Part shown: one piece after another, positions 16,547 to 25,223 of the stretch
Numbering within the stretch: the stretch's first letter is position 1
Layout of the letters: each line of letters opens with the position of its first letter
DNA from: Acidimicrobiia bacterium
GTDB lineage: Bacteria; Actinomycetota; Acidimicrobiia; IMCC26256; PALSA-555
Length of the DNA stretch: 64,000 bases
Assembly (NCBI GenBank): GCA_035948415.1
Contig: DASZJD010000017.1
Span: 1 to 64,000 of the forward strand
Direction of reading: 5' to 3'
Translations under genes and position numbers: made by a program
Notes under the pieces: model-generated
The model's database searches: none
The model's input: the letters and a program-made list of their open reading frames with translations, nothing else
What the model was told of the DNA's origin: nothing

Positions 16547-18163
16547 ATGGCCGCCGAAGAGGACGAAGTCCGCGGCGAGGCCGCGCCGGGCGCGGCCGTT
16601 GCGCCGGTGCCGCACCCGATCGAGGAGCGCCTCGGCCTGCTGGCGACGCTGCGCGAGCAGGCCCTGCACGCCGGCAGCGAGGCGGCGGTGGAGCGTCAGC
16701 ACGCCCGCGGCAAGCTCACGGCCCGGGAGCGGCTCGGGCGGCTGCTGGACCCGGGCTCCTTCGTCGAGCTCGACATGCTGGCGCGCCACCGGGCCCACGG
16801 CTTCGGGATCGAGAACAGCCGTCCGCTGACCGACGGGGTCGTCACCGGCTGGGGGACGATCGACGGTCGCAAGGTGTTCGTCTTCGCCCAGGACTTCACC
16901 GTCTTCGGCGGCGCCCTCGGCGAGGTTTTCGCCGAGAAGATCCACAAGGTCATGGACCTCGCCGAATCCGTCGGCTGTCCCGTCATCGGGCTCAACGACG
17001 GGGCCGGCGCCCGCATCCAGGAGGGCGTCGTGTCGCTCGCCGCCTACGGCGGCATCTTCTTCCGGAACGTCAAGGCGTCCGGGGTGATCCCCCAGATCAG
17101 CGTCATCCTCGGGCCCTGCGCCGGCGGCGCCGTGTACTCCCCGGCCATGACCGACTTCGTGTTCATGGTCAAGGGCACCTCGCACATGTTCATCACCGGC
17201 CCGGACGTCGTGAAGACCGTGACCGGGGAGGACGTCACCCAGGAGGAGCTCGGCGGCGCGATGACCCACGCCTCGAAGTCGGGCATCGCGACGTTCGTGG
17301 CCGACGACGAGGAGTCCTGCCTGGAGCAGGTCCGGTACCTGCTGTCGTTCCTGCCGCAGAACAACCTCGAGGACCCGCCCTACTTCGAGCCCTCCGACGA
17401 CCCCGACCGGCGCTGCGACGGGATCGTCGAGCTCATCCCCGACGCGCCGAACAAGCCGTACGACATCAAGGCGGTGATCGGCGCGGTCGTCGACGACGGC
17501 GACTTCTTCGAGGTCCACCCGCTATGGGCCATGAACATCGTGTGCGGCTTCGCCCGCATCGACGGCCACGTCGTCGGCGTCGTCGGCAACCAGCCGCAGG
17601 TCCTGGCGGGCACGCTCGACATCGACGCCTCCGAGAAGGCGGCCCGGTTCGTGCGGACCTGCGACGCGTTCAACGTTCCGCTCGTGACGTTCGTCGACGT
17701 CCCCGGCTTCCTGCCCGGGACCGACCAGGAGTACGGGGGGATCATCCGCCACGGCGCCAAGCTGCTGTACGCCTACTGCGAGTCGACCGTGCCCCGGGTC
17801 CAGATCGTGACCCGGAAGGCGTATGGCGGCGCGTACGTGGTCATGAACTCGAAGTCGATCGGTGCCGACCTCGCGTTCGCGTGGCCGTCGGCGGAGGTCG
17901 CCGTGATGGGCCCGCAAGGCGCGGTCAACATCATCTTCCGCAAGGAGATCGAGACCGCCAGCGACGCCGAGGCCCGCCGCGCCGAGCTGATCGAGGAGTA
18001 CAGCGAGCGCTTCGCGAACCCGTACATCGCGGCCGAGCGCGGCTACGTGGACGACGTGATCGACCCTCGCGAGACCCGCCGCGTGCTCGTGCGGTCCCTC
18101 GAGATGCTGCGGACCAAGCGCGAGCAGCTCCCTCAGCGCAAGCACGGCAACGTGCCGCTCTAG
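16547..18163 (+). CDS. pccB: propionyl/acyl-CoA carboxylase, carboxyltransferase beta subunit
   Basis: The subunit transfers carboxyl from biotin to propionyl-CoA (or another acyl-CoA) to form methylmalonyl-CoA. The 538-residue protein has both crotonase-like halves of the family: [14 protein letters not shown] and [12 protein letters not shown] in the first, [28 protein letters not shown] and [13 protein letters not shown] in the second. PccB identity is supported by context (epimerase, mutase, epsilon subunit), but a broad acyl-CoA carboxylase is possible. The biotin-bearing alpha subunit is not in the window. TAGCCT lies 7 nt before the ATG, suggesting a leaderless transcript. Confidence 0.93.
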   Translation: MAAEEDEVRGEAAPGAAVAPVPHPIEERLGLLATLREQALHAGSEAAVERQHARGKLTARERLGRLLDPGSFVELDMLARHRAHGFGIENSRPLTDGVVTGWGTIDGRKVFVFAQDFTVFGGALGEVFAEKIHKVMDLAESVGCPVIGLNDGAGARIQEGVVSLAAYGGIFFRNVKASGVIPQISVILGPCAGGAVYSPAMTDFVFMVKGTSHMFITGPDVVKTVTGEDVTQEELGGAMTHASKSGIATFVADDEESCLEQVRYLLSFLPQNNLEDPPYFEPSDDPDRRCDGIVELIPDAPNKPYDIKAVIGAVVDDGDFFEVHPLWAMNIVCGFARIDGHVVGVVGNQPQVLAGTLDIDASEKAARFVRTCDAFNVPLVTFVDVPGFLPGTDQEYGGIIRHGAKLLYAYCESTVPRVQIVTRKAYGGAYVVMNSKSIGADLAFAWPSAEVAVMGPQGAVNIIFRKEIETASDAEARRAELIEEYSERFANPYIAAERGYVDDVIDPRETRRVLVRSLEMLRTKREQLPQRKHGNVPL

Positions 18164-18165
18164 CG

Positions 18166-18396
18166 ATGCCGGCGCCCCGCCCCGTTCTCCGCGCCATCTC
18201 GCCCGAGGCCACCCCCGATGAGGTGGCGGCGATCCTCGCCGCGATCACCGTCTGCCTGCCGGCGCGCCGGGCCCGTGGGGGCGACGACACGCTCCACGAG
18301 TGGGTCCGCACCTCGCGCCTGCGCGCGCACCGGTCGGGCCTCCGTCGCGGGCCCTGGCGCCTCTCGGGCCGGATGCCCCGCCGCAGCCGGGCGTGA
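18166..18396 (+). CDS. acyl-CoA carboxylase epsilon subunit
   Basis: Actinobacterial acyl-CoA carboxylases use a small epsilon subunit that holds the alpha and beta subunits together. The 76-residue product begins two bases after the pccB stop and has the features of the family: a short N-terminal strand (PRPVLRAISPEATPDEVAAILAAI) and a C-terminal Arg/Trp-rich part (WVRTSRLRAHRSGLRRGPW). Sequence conservation in this family is weak, so position next to pccB carries much of the evidence. Its stop overlaps the GTG start of the next gene (GTGA), indicating translational coupling. Confidence 0.8.
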   Translation: MPAPRPVLRAISPEATPDEVAAILAAITVCLPARRARGGDDTLHEWVRTSRLRAHRSGLRRGPWRLSGRMPRRSRA

Positions 18397-19517
18397 CGGC
18401 CCGTCCGATCGAGCCCGAGCTGATGAGCGTCGGGCCCGACGAGGTCGTCGTCACCTGCACGACCGCCGGTGACGAGCTCGTCACCACCCGGGTCGGCCCG
18501 CGCGAGGTGACGACGACGGGTCCGCGCCACGTGGCCCGCGTGATCGGCCTCGATCCCGACACCGAGTATCGGCTCACGGTCGAGGGCGCGCCGCCGAGCC
18601 GGTTCCTCCCCGCGACCGTTCGCACCCTGGCTCGTCCCGCCGGTCGCGTGCTCGCCACCGTCGCCACCGCCAACGACACCCACCTCGGCGAGCTCGAGTG
18701 CGGCCGCACCGGCGATCCAGCCACCGACGCCATCGGCCCGATCCTGCGCGCGGAGCCGGGCGCGCCGCCGTACCCCGAGACCATGAACCGCGCCGTCGTG
18801 GCCGACATGCGCCACCTCGACCCGGACGCGGTCGTGGTGAAGGGCGACCTCACCGCGATCGGCACCGAGGAGCAGTACGGCGCCTTCCTCGCTGCGTACG
18901 GCGGGCTCGGCGAGCGGATGCACCACGTCCGTGGCAACCACGACGCCCTGCTCGACCCGACCCTCGCGGTCGAGGACACCCCCTACGCCGTCGAGCTCCC
19001 CGGCGTGACCCTGGCGGTCCTCGACACCGTCATCCCGGGCACCGACGCCGGCCAGCTCCCCGCCGACCAGGTGCAGTGGCTCGACGACCTCGCGTCGGAG
19101 CGGGTCGGACCGGTCCTGGTCTTCGGGCACCACCACTGCTGGAACGTCGACGCGCCGCGCCGTCCGGCAGGCCCGTACTTCGGCATCCAGCCGTCAGACA
19201 GCGAGGCCCTCGTGGACGTGTTCGCGCGCCACGAGCACGTCGTCGGCTACTTCGCCGGTCACACCCACACCAACCGGGTGCGGCGCTTCGGCGCCGCCCA
19301 CCACCGGCCCTTCGTCGAGGTGGCGTGCACGAAGGACTACCCGGGAGCCTGGGCCGAGTACCGCATCTACGAGGGGGGCTACACCCAGGTCATGCGTCGA
19401 GTGCTGGCTCCGGCCGCGTTCGATTGGGCCGAACGCTGCCGCTCGATGATCCAGGGCGTCTACGGCGAGCTCGTCCTCGGCGGGATCGAGCACCGCTGCT
19501 TCGCCGAGCGGTTCTGA
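18393..19517 (+). CDS. metallophosphoesterase (class III phosphodiesterase-like)
   Basis: The product has a beta-rich N-terminal domain resembling a purple-phosphatase/fibronectin-like segment (about 1-75), then a full calcineurin-like phosphoesterase domain: ANDTHLGE, VVVKGDLT, RGNHDALL, VFGHHHCW and FAGHTHTNR. These five motifs bind the two metals. The substrate may be a cyclic nucleotide or phosphodiester, but the sequence does not show which. The GTG start overlaps the stop of the epsilon-subunit gene, so it is read from the pccB message; an ATG at 18423 is an alternative. The link to acyl-CoA carboxylase is unexplained. Confidence 0.88.
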   Translation: MTARPIEPELMSVGPDEVVVTCTTAGDELVTTRVGPREVTTTGPRHVARVIGLDPDTEYRLTVEGAPPSRFLPATVRTLARPAGRVLATVATANDTHLGELECGRTGDPATDAIGPILRAEPGAPPYPETMNRAVVADMRHLDPDAVVVKGDLTAIGTEEQYGAFLAAYGGLGERMHHVRGNHDALLDPTLAVEDTPYAVELPGVTLAVLDTVIPGTDAGQLPADQVQWLDDLASERVGPVLVFGHHHCWNVDAPRRPAGPYFGIQPSDSEALVDVFARHEHVVGYFAGHTHTNRVRRFGAAHHRPFVEVACTKDYPGAWAEYRIYEGGYTQVMRRVLAPAAFDWAERCRSMIQGVYGELVLGGIEHRCFAERF

Positions 19518-19538
19518 GCCGCCGGCGGCGGGACGCGA

Positions 19539-19612
19539 CGCGCCCCGAGGAGGGTTCGGCGTAGAGATCCCGGCCCGGCTGCCGGGCGCCCCAACGGCCT
19601 CCTCGGGACGCG
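19539..19612. repeat. nested stem-loop element in the spacer after the phosphodiesterase gene
   Basis: Two 15-nt arms at 19539-19553 and 19598-19612 pair over their full length apart from one position, which is a G-U wobble on the minus-strand RNA. Inside is a second hairpin, GCCCGG-CTG-CCGGGC. The element directly precedes the DnaA-box-like cluster. It may be a terminator or part of a structured site. Confidence 0.5.
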
Positions 19613-19622
19613 AATGCGCACA

Positions 19623-19687
19623 GTATCCACCATTGTCCACAGTTTTTCCACTTCCCTGACCGGGTTCTCCACCGTGGCTGTGGACAA
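19623..19687. other. cluster of DnaA-box-like 9-mers
   Basis: Two exact actinobacterial-type boxes, TTGTCCACA at 19633-19641 and its reverse complement at 19679-19687, flank weaker matches GTATCCACC (19623), TTTTCCACT (19644) and TTCTCCACC (19665). Spacings of about 10, 11, 21 and 14 bp keep most boxes on one helix face. The stretch is clearly richer in A+T than its surroundings. No dnaA or dnaN lies nearby. Confidence 0.6.
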
Positions 19688-19774
19688 CCGGCCCCAGGCG
19701 GCGCCGGACCCCGCGGGTGGCAGGCCGGGGGGCGAACCGGCCGCGCGAGACTGCGGGCCGAAAGGGGGGGCGAG

Positions 19775-21586
19775 GTGCCGCAGGTGACGTCGGAGGAGCT
19801 GGCCCGGGCCGTGGCCGGGCAGACGGTCGCGACCCGCTTCCGGGACACGGTGGCCGCCCGGGGCGACGCCGTGGCCCTGCGGTGGCGGACCGGAGAGGGC
19901 TGGGGCGAATGGACCTGGGCCGATTACGCCGATCGGGCCTGCCGGCTGGCGGCGGCGCTCGAAGGGCTCGGCGTCGGACCCGGCGACCGGGTCGTCCTGA
20001 TGATGCGGAACCGGCCCGAGTTCCACGTCGCCGACGTGGCGTCGGTCCTGGTCGGCGCGACCCCGGTGTCGATCTACAACTCGTCAGCGCCGGAGCAGGT
20101 CCAGTACCTCACCCAGCACTCGGGGGCAGTGGCGGCGATCGTCGAGGACGTCGGGTACCTCGAGCGGCTCCTCAAGGTGCGCGACGAGCTGCCGGCTCTC
20201 GCGCACATCGCCGTCATCGACGACGACGGCCGCGCCCCCGACGAAGTCCTCCACTTCGAGGAGCTGTGTCGCGGGAGCGCCGTCGACCTGGACGTCGCCG
20301 CGGCGAGGCCGCGACCCGAGGACCTGGCCACGGTCATCTACACCTCCGGGACGACCGGCCCGCCGAAGGGCGTCATGATCGACCACGCCAACGTGGTGTG
20401 GACGGTCGAGAGCTTGCGGCGCACCCTGCCGATCGACCCCACCGGCTTCCGGGTCGTGTCGTACCTGCCGATGGCGCACATCGCCGAGCGGATGGTGTCC
20501 CACTACTGGGGCGTCGTCTTCGGCTACGAGGTCACCACCTGCCCGGAACCGTCGCTCCTCTCGCAGTACCTCCCCGAGGTCCGCCCGCAGCTGCTGTTCG
20601 CGGTGCCCCGGGTGTGGGAGAAGATGCACGCCGGGGTGCTCGCGATCTCGGGTCGGGACGCCGAGGGACGGCGGGCGCTCGACGCCGCGCTCGCGGTCGG
20701 GGAGCGCGAGCAGGAGCATCGAGCCCGGGGCGAGCCGCTGCCCGAGGCGCTGGCGGCCGAGTACCGGGCCCACGCGCCGACGCTCGCGTTCGTTCGCGAG
20801 ACCCTCGGCGTCGACGCGGTGCAGGCCGCGCTCAGCGGGGCGGCACCGCTCCCTCGCGAGGTCCTCGTCTTCTTCCGGTCGCTCGGCCTCGAGCTGTCGG
20901 AGATCTACGGGCTGTCCGAGTCGTCCGGGCCCATGACGTGGGAGCCGTTTCGAGTCAAGGTCGGCACCGTCGGACGCGCCATCCCCGGCTGCGGGGTGCG
21001 TCTGGCCGAGGACGGCGAGGTGCTGGCTCGGGGCGGGAACATCTTCCGCGGGTACCTCAACGACGCCGAGCGGACCGCGGAGGCCCTCGACGAGGAGGGC
21101 TGGCTGCACTCCGGCGACATCGGCCAGCTCGACGCCGACGGCTACCTGCGGATCGTCGACCGCAAGAAGGAGCTGATCATCACCGCCGGGGGCAAGAACA
21201 TCAGCCCGGCGAACATCGAGGCGGCGCTGAAGGCCTCGCCGCTGATCGGGCAGGCCTGCGTCATCGGCGACGGTCGGCCCTTCGTGTCGGCGCTGCTCGT
21301 GCTCGACCCCGAGGTGACACCGGCGTGGGCCAAGACCCATGGTGTCGACGCCGACTCGCTCGAGGCCCTCGCCCACGACCCGGCGGTGCACGCGGAGGTG
21401 GAGCGCGAGGTCGGTGCCGCCAACGAGCGGTTCTCGAGCGTTGAGCGAGTGAAGCGCTTCACGGTGCTCGGCCAGGAGTGGCTCCCTGACTCGGAGGAGC
21501 TCACCCCGACGATGAAGCTGAAGCGGCGCGGGATCCACGCCAAGTACGCCGACGAGATCGAGGCGATGTACGACCAGCCGCGCTGA
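19775..21586 (+). CDS. long-chain fatty acyl-CoA synthetase (FadD15-like)
   Basis: The enzyme activates fatty acids to acyl-CoA by way of an acyl-adenylate. The 603-residue protein has the AMP-binding P-loop-like motif YTSGTTGPPKGVM at about residue 189, the YGLSESSG motif, and the C-terminal hinge and catalytic lysine region (IVDRKKELIITAGGKNISPANIE). The length and an insert-containing middle domain match long-chain enzymes of the FadD15 type rather than short-chain synthetases. GTG 19775 follows a GGGGCGAGG stretch. Its upstream region holds the DnaA-box-like cluster, so its promoter is not obvious. Confidence 0.94.
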   Translation: MPQVTSEELARAVAGQTVATRFRDTVAARGDAVALRWRTGEGWGEWTWADYADRACRLAAALEGLGVGPGDRVVLMMRNRPEFHVADVASVLVGATPVSIYNSSAPEQVQYLTQHSGAVAAIVEDVGYLERLLKVRDELPALAHIAVIDDDGRAPDEVLHFEELCRGSAVDLDVAAARPRPEDLATVIYTSGTTGPPKGVMIDHANVVWTVESLRRTLPIDPTGFRVVSYLPMAHIAERMVSHYWGVVFGYEVTTCPEPSLLSQYLPEVRPQLLFAVPRVWEKMHAGVLAISGRDAEGRRALDAALAVGEREQEHRARGEPLPEALAAEYRAHAPTLAFVRETLGVDAVQAALSGAAPLPREVLVFFRSLGLELSEIYGLSESSGPMTWEPFRVKVGTVGRAIPGCGVRLAEDGEVLARGGNIFRGYLNDAERTAEALDEEGWLHSGDIGQLDADGYLRIVDRKKELIITAGGKNISPANIEAALKASPLIGQACVIGDGRPFVSALLVLDPEVTPAWAKTHGVDADSLEALAHDPAVHAEVEREVGAANERFSSVERVKRFTVLGQEWLPDSEELTPTMKLKRRGIHAKYADEIEAMYDQPR

Positions 21587-21606
21587 CGGGGCACCGCCCC
21601 GGGTGG

Positions 21607-22029
21607 TCAGATCCCCTGCTGCGCCGCACCCGCCGCCACGACGAACAGCAACGCCGCCAGCACCCAGACCTGACCGGGCGTGCTGATCCACCGTGACGGG
21701 GCCCGGGCCGACGCCCAGGCGCGATTCAGCGATCGTTCCCGAGCGCCGGCGATGATCCACACCGCGAGCCCGACGCCGAGACCGGCCCCGAAGTAGCCCG
21801 TCGCGAGATGCAGCCGCTGGACCGCTCCGGCGTGGCAGGCACCGGTCGGGTCCGCGGTCGTCGACCGGTCCTGGCCGAGTGCGCCGACCGTGGTCCCACA
21901 CTGCACCGGGGCCGGGCCCGTCCCCGCGACGGCGAAGCTGGTCAGGAGGAAGTAGAGCGAGAGCACCACGCCGAGGAGCAGCGCCACGCCGATGACGCGT
22001 TCGTGGTGGAGGCGGATGTCCCGACCCAC
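21607..22029 (-). CDS. small membrane protein, unknown function
   Basis: I do not recognise the family. The 140-residue protein has a hydrophobic helix near the N-terminus (VIGVALLLGVVLSLYFLLTSF), an external-looking loop with two cysteines (PVQCGTTVG, GACHAG) that could form a disulfide, and two further helices, one at the C-terminus. It lies 38 bp downstream of the APC-permease gene on the same strand, so it may belong to the same transcript. Confidence 0.65.
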   Translation of the reverse strand: MGRDIRLHHERVIGVALLLGVVLSLYFLLTSFAVAGTGPAPVQCGTTVGALGQDRSTTADPTGACHAGAVQRLHLATGYFGAGLGVGLAVWIIAGARERSLNRAWASARAPSRWISTPGQVWVLAALLFVVAAGAAQQGI

Positions 22030-22067
22030 CGCTTCTCAGCTCGCGTGTCGCAACGGCCGGCCTCCGA

Positions 22068-24458
22068 TCAGCGCCGCGCCGGCTTCTTGGTGGGTGTCGG
22101 AGCGTCGTTGGGCAGGAGGCGATAGTCCGGGTTCAGGATGATGAGCTGTCCGGAGCGCGTACCGACGATCCCGTCGATGACGACACGCGCACCAGGCTCG
22201 ATGCCGGCGATGTGTCGCCGTCCCAGGAAGACGACCGTGATGCGGCCCGTCCCGTCGGTGATCGTGCACTCGAGCGTCGGCTGACCGGCCCACGGCTGCA
22301 CCCGGAGGGCGTGCACGCGACCGGCGATGCGGACCCGTTGCCGCTCGCGCACCGTGTCGATCGGCACCGCACCCTCGACCTGAAGCTCGGGCTTCGGGCG
22401 CTCGGCCTCGACGGGGGCCGTGGGCCGCCGACGAGGGATCCGGGGTCGGCGGTGATGCGGGGACGGCGTGACCCGGTTCTGACCGAGGTGGAACGGAACG
22501 ATGGTGACGTTGGCGTGCGGCAGCTCGCTGATGACCGCGGCCATCGTGTCAGCCGTCCGGTCGTGGAGCCACCGGTGCCAGAAGCGGTTGTAGTCGCGCC
22601 GAGGAAGGAGCACCGTGGCCTCGGTCTCGCCGTCGGCGACGACCTCGGCGACCACGTCGAGCGCGGCGCGGGCGATCCTCCGATCTGGGATCTCGAGGAG
22701 GTCCAGCGGGAGCTGGGTCAGCCCGAGGCGACGCCAGTTGACGGCGAGGTCCTCGGTGCGGACGGGGTCGAGGTCGAAGTGGACCGCGCGCAGCTCATCG
22801 GGCATGAGCGTGCGCGCGTACTGGATGGCTCGGGCCGCGGCCAGGTCGAGCGTGTCAACGAACACGATCACGACGTGGCGGCGCAGGATCGGAGCCTCCG
22901 CCGCCTGTGGGGCGTTCTCCTCGAGCTCGACGGCCTCGGCCTCGTACTGCTTGTTCAGGCGCGTCAAGCCGTAGACCATGATCGGGACGAGCACGATGAT
23001 GACCCAGGCGCCCAGGATCGAGCCCGCCGGCTTGAACTTGGTGATCGCGATGATCACGTCGACGGCCCCCGAGAGCACCGCTCCCGTGGCGTTGATGAAG
23101 AGGCCCTTGCGCCAGCCCGGTTCCTTGAGCCGCACGTGGTGTCTCGCCATCCCGGCCTGCGAGAGCGTGAACGACGTGAACACGCCGATGGCGTACAGCG
23201 GGATGAGGCGGTCGACCTTGGCGTCGGTGATGACGACCAGCACGATCGACGCCGCCGCCAACGCGATGATGCCGTTCGAGAAGACGAGGCGATGGCCGCG
23301 CTTGGTGAGCTGGCGGGGCATGAAGTTGTCGCCGGCGTGGAAGCTGGCCAGGCGGGGGAAGTCGGCAAAGGACGTGTTGGCCGCGAGGATCAGGATCAGC
23401 GTCGTGCCCGCCTGGAGGCAGTAGTACAAGGCGTGGCCACCCGGGCCGCCTCCGAAGACGACCTTGCCGATCTGGGAGATGACGGTCGGGGTGCCCTTGG
23501 CGTAGGGCGCGACGTGCATGTGGGCGGCGAGCAGCGACAGCCCCAGGAACATGGCGCCGAGCGTGGAACCCATGATGACCAGCGTGGTGCGGGCGTTCCG
23601 CCACTCGGGGACCCGGAACGCAGGGACCCCGTTCGAGATGGCCTCGACCCCGGTGACGGCGGCCCCGCCGGAGGCGAAGGCGCGGAGCACGACGAACAGC
23701 GTCGCCCCCATCAGGAAGCCACTGCCGCCGTGGCCGATGTGCACCAGGCCCGGGTGATGGAGCGACTCGACGGGTAGGTGTCCGAGCATCAGCTTGCCGA
23801 TGCCGATGCCCAGCAGCGCCAGCATCGAGAAGATGAAGAAGTACGTCGGCACTGCGAACAACCGCCCCGACTCGCGGACGCCTCGGAGGTTGCCGAAGGC
23901 GATGAAGAGGATGAAGAACACCGAGAGCGGCACCGCGTACGGGGCCAGCGACGGCGAGACCGAGGTGAGCGCCGCCGTGCCCGCGGCCACCGACACCGAG
24001 ACGGTGAGCACGTAGTCGGTGAGCAGCGCGACACCAGCGACTTGGGCCGGCAAGAGCCCGAAGTTGTCGCGCGTCACGATGTAGGCGCCGCCCGCGCTCG
24101 GGTAGGCCTTGATCGTCTGTCGATACGAGAGGATCAAGAAGGCCAGCACCACGAGCAGCACGATCGTGATGGGCATCACGAGCGCGAAGGCGGCGATCCC
24201 GACGAAGGGAACCAGGTGGGTGAGGATCTGCTCGGTCCCGTAGGCGACCGAGGAGAGGTTGTCCGAGGCGAAGACGGCCAACGCGGTCGGCTTGCCGAGA
24301 CGCTCGTGGACGAGCTGCTCGGTGTTCAGTGGCGGGCCGAGCAGCCGGTTCTTGATCCGATACCCGAGGGTCTCGGGTACGTCATAGGAGGTGGGCACCG
24401 GCCGCGGCCCGGGGAGCGTCGTCGGGTCGGGCGTCCGAAGGTCGGCTTCGGTCTTCAT
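22068..24458 (-). CDS. APC-family permease with USP-like region and C-terminal OB-fold
   Basis: Residues about 50-500 are an APC amino-acid/cation transporter with about 12 helices, starting LAVFASDNLSSVAYGTEQIL, a motif shared with KimA/YdaO-type potassium importers and mycobacterial Rv2690c. Residues about 520-650 look like a universal-stress-type cytoplasmic domain (RRHVVIVFVDTLDLAAARAI). The last 90 residues form an OB-fold (RIAGRVHALRVQP, TITDGTGRITVVFLGR). At 796 residues it is much longer than a plain APC permease. It is divergent from two TrkA proteins, which suggests potassium uptake; the substrate is unproven. In M. tuberculosis, as I recall it, the OB-fold is a separate nearby gene. 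Confidence 0.85.
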   Translation of the reverse strand: MKTEADLRTPDPTTLPGPRPVPTSYDVPETLGYRIKNRLLGPPLNTEQLVHERLGKPTALAVFASDNLSSVAYGTEQILTHLVPFVGIAAFALVMPITIVLLVVLAFLILSYRQTIKAYPSAGGAYIVTRDNFGLLPAQVAGVALLTDYVLTVSVSVAAGTAALTSVSPSLAPYAVPLSVFFILFIAFGNLRGVRESGRLFAVPTYFFIFSMLALLGIGIGKLMLGHLPVESLHHPGLVHIGHGGSGFLMGATLFVVLRAFASGGAAVTGVEAISNGVPAFRVPEWRNARTTLVIMGSTLGAMFLGLSLLAAHMHVAPYAKGTPTVISQIGKVVFGGGPGGHALYYCLQAGTTLILILAANTSFADFPRLASFHAGDNFMPRQLTKRGHRLVFSNGIIALAAASIVLVVITDAKVDRLIPLYAIGVFTSFTLSQAGMARHHVRLKEPGWRKGLFINATGAVLSGAVDVIIAITKFKPAGSILGAWVIIVLVPIMVYGLTRLNKQYEAEAVELEENAPQAAEAPILRRHVVIVFVDTLDLAAARAIQYARTLMPDELRAVHFDLDPVRTEDLAVNWRRLGLTQLPLDLLEIPDRRIARAALDVVAEVVADGETEATVLLPRRDYNRFWHRWLHDRTADTMAAVISELPHANVTIVPFHLGQNRVTPSPHHRRPRIPRRRPTAPVEAERPKPELQVEGAVPIDTVRERQRVRIAGRVHALRVQPWAGQPTLECTITDGTGRITVVFLGRRHIAGIEPGARVVIDGIVGTRSGQLIILNPDYRLLPNDAPTPTKKPARR

Positions 24459-24553
24459 GAGTCTCCTGGACGGGTCGGGACGCCGCGGCGCCGTCGCGGC
24501 GAGTCTTGCATCATCGAAGGCCGGGCCGGACTCGGGTGTGCCAGGATCGACGG

Positions 24554-25222
24554 GTGCACATCGTCGTCGTCGGGTGCGGGAGGGTGGGCTCCGGGTTGGC
24601 CGTCGCGCTCGAGGGAGACGGCCACAGCGTGGCCATCATCGACAAGAACCCGGCCGCCTTCCGCCGGCTCCCACCGGGATGGAGCGGCCGGGCCGTGCAC
24701 GGCTTCGGCTTCGACCGGGACCACCTCGAGGCCGCCGGCGTCCACGACGCGACCGCCCTCGCGGCGGTCACGAGCGGCGACAACTCCAACATCCTGGCCG
24801 CCCGCATCGCTCGCGAGACCTACGAGGTCCCGCGGGTGGTAGCCCGCATCTACGACCCCCGCCGGGCCGTGATCTACCAGCGCCTCGGGATCGCAACCGT
24901 TGCCACCGTCACGTGGACCACGGACCAGGTCATGCGTCGACTCTTCGAGGACAACACGGTCACCGAATGGTCGGAGCCCAGCGGGGAGGTCGTCCTCGTG
25001 GAACGGTCCTTGCCCGACGCATGGGCCGGTCGCAGCTTGGACAGCCTCGCCGACGACGCCCGGTTCCGGCTGGTGTCGGTGACCCGCGCCGGCCATGCGG
25101 CGCTCGCGACCCAGGGTCTCGTCGGGCAGGAAGGCGACCTCTTGCATGTCGCGGTTCGCAAGCAGGACATGGACGAGCTGACGCGAGTGCTCGCGAATCC
25201 ACCGACGACGCCTGGTCACTGA
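24554..25222 (+). CDS. TrkA-family potassium transport regulator (CeoB-like)
   Basis: The 222-residue protein has an RCK/TrkA-N Rossmann domain starting HIVVVGCGRVGSGLAVALEGDGHSVAIIDK, with the acidic residue (Asp) that ends strand 2 in NAD-binding members, and a TrkA-C domain from about residue 135. Such proteins gate potassium channels or transporters in response to nucleotides. The start is GTG 24554, placing the glycine motif six residues in. The next gene, a second TrkA protein, starts one base after its stop; the pair equals mycobacterial ceoB-ceoC. The divergent APC permease is the likely partner. Confidence 0.92.
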   Translation: MHIVVVGCGRVGSGLAVALEGDGHSVAIIDKNPAAFRRLPPGWSGRAVHGFGFDRDHLEAAGVHDATALAAVTSGDNSNILAARIARETYEVPRVVARIYDPRRAVIYQRLGIATVATVTWTTDQVMRRLFEDNTVTEWSEPSGEVVLVERSLPDAWAGRSLDSLADDARFRLVSVTRAGHAALATQGLVGQEGDLLHVAVRKQDMDELTRVLANPPTTPGH

Positions 25223-25223
25223 C

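Noticed and set aside
19623-19687. Calling this region the chromosomal origin oriC
   Set aside because: Box number is small and the usual dnaA/dnaN neighbours are missing, so it is reported only as a DnaA-box-like cluster.
24459-24553. c-di-AMP (ydaO-type) riboswitch before the APC permease
   Set aside because: The divergent spacer is only 95 bp, too short for that riboswitch, and its conserved motifs are not seen.
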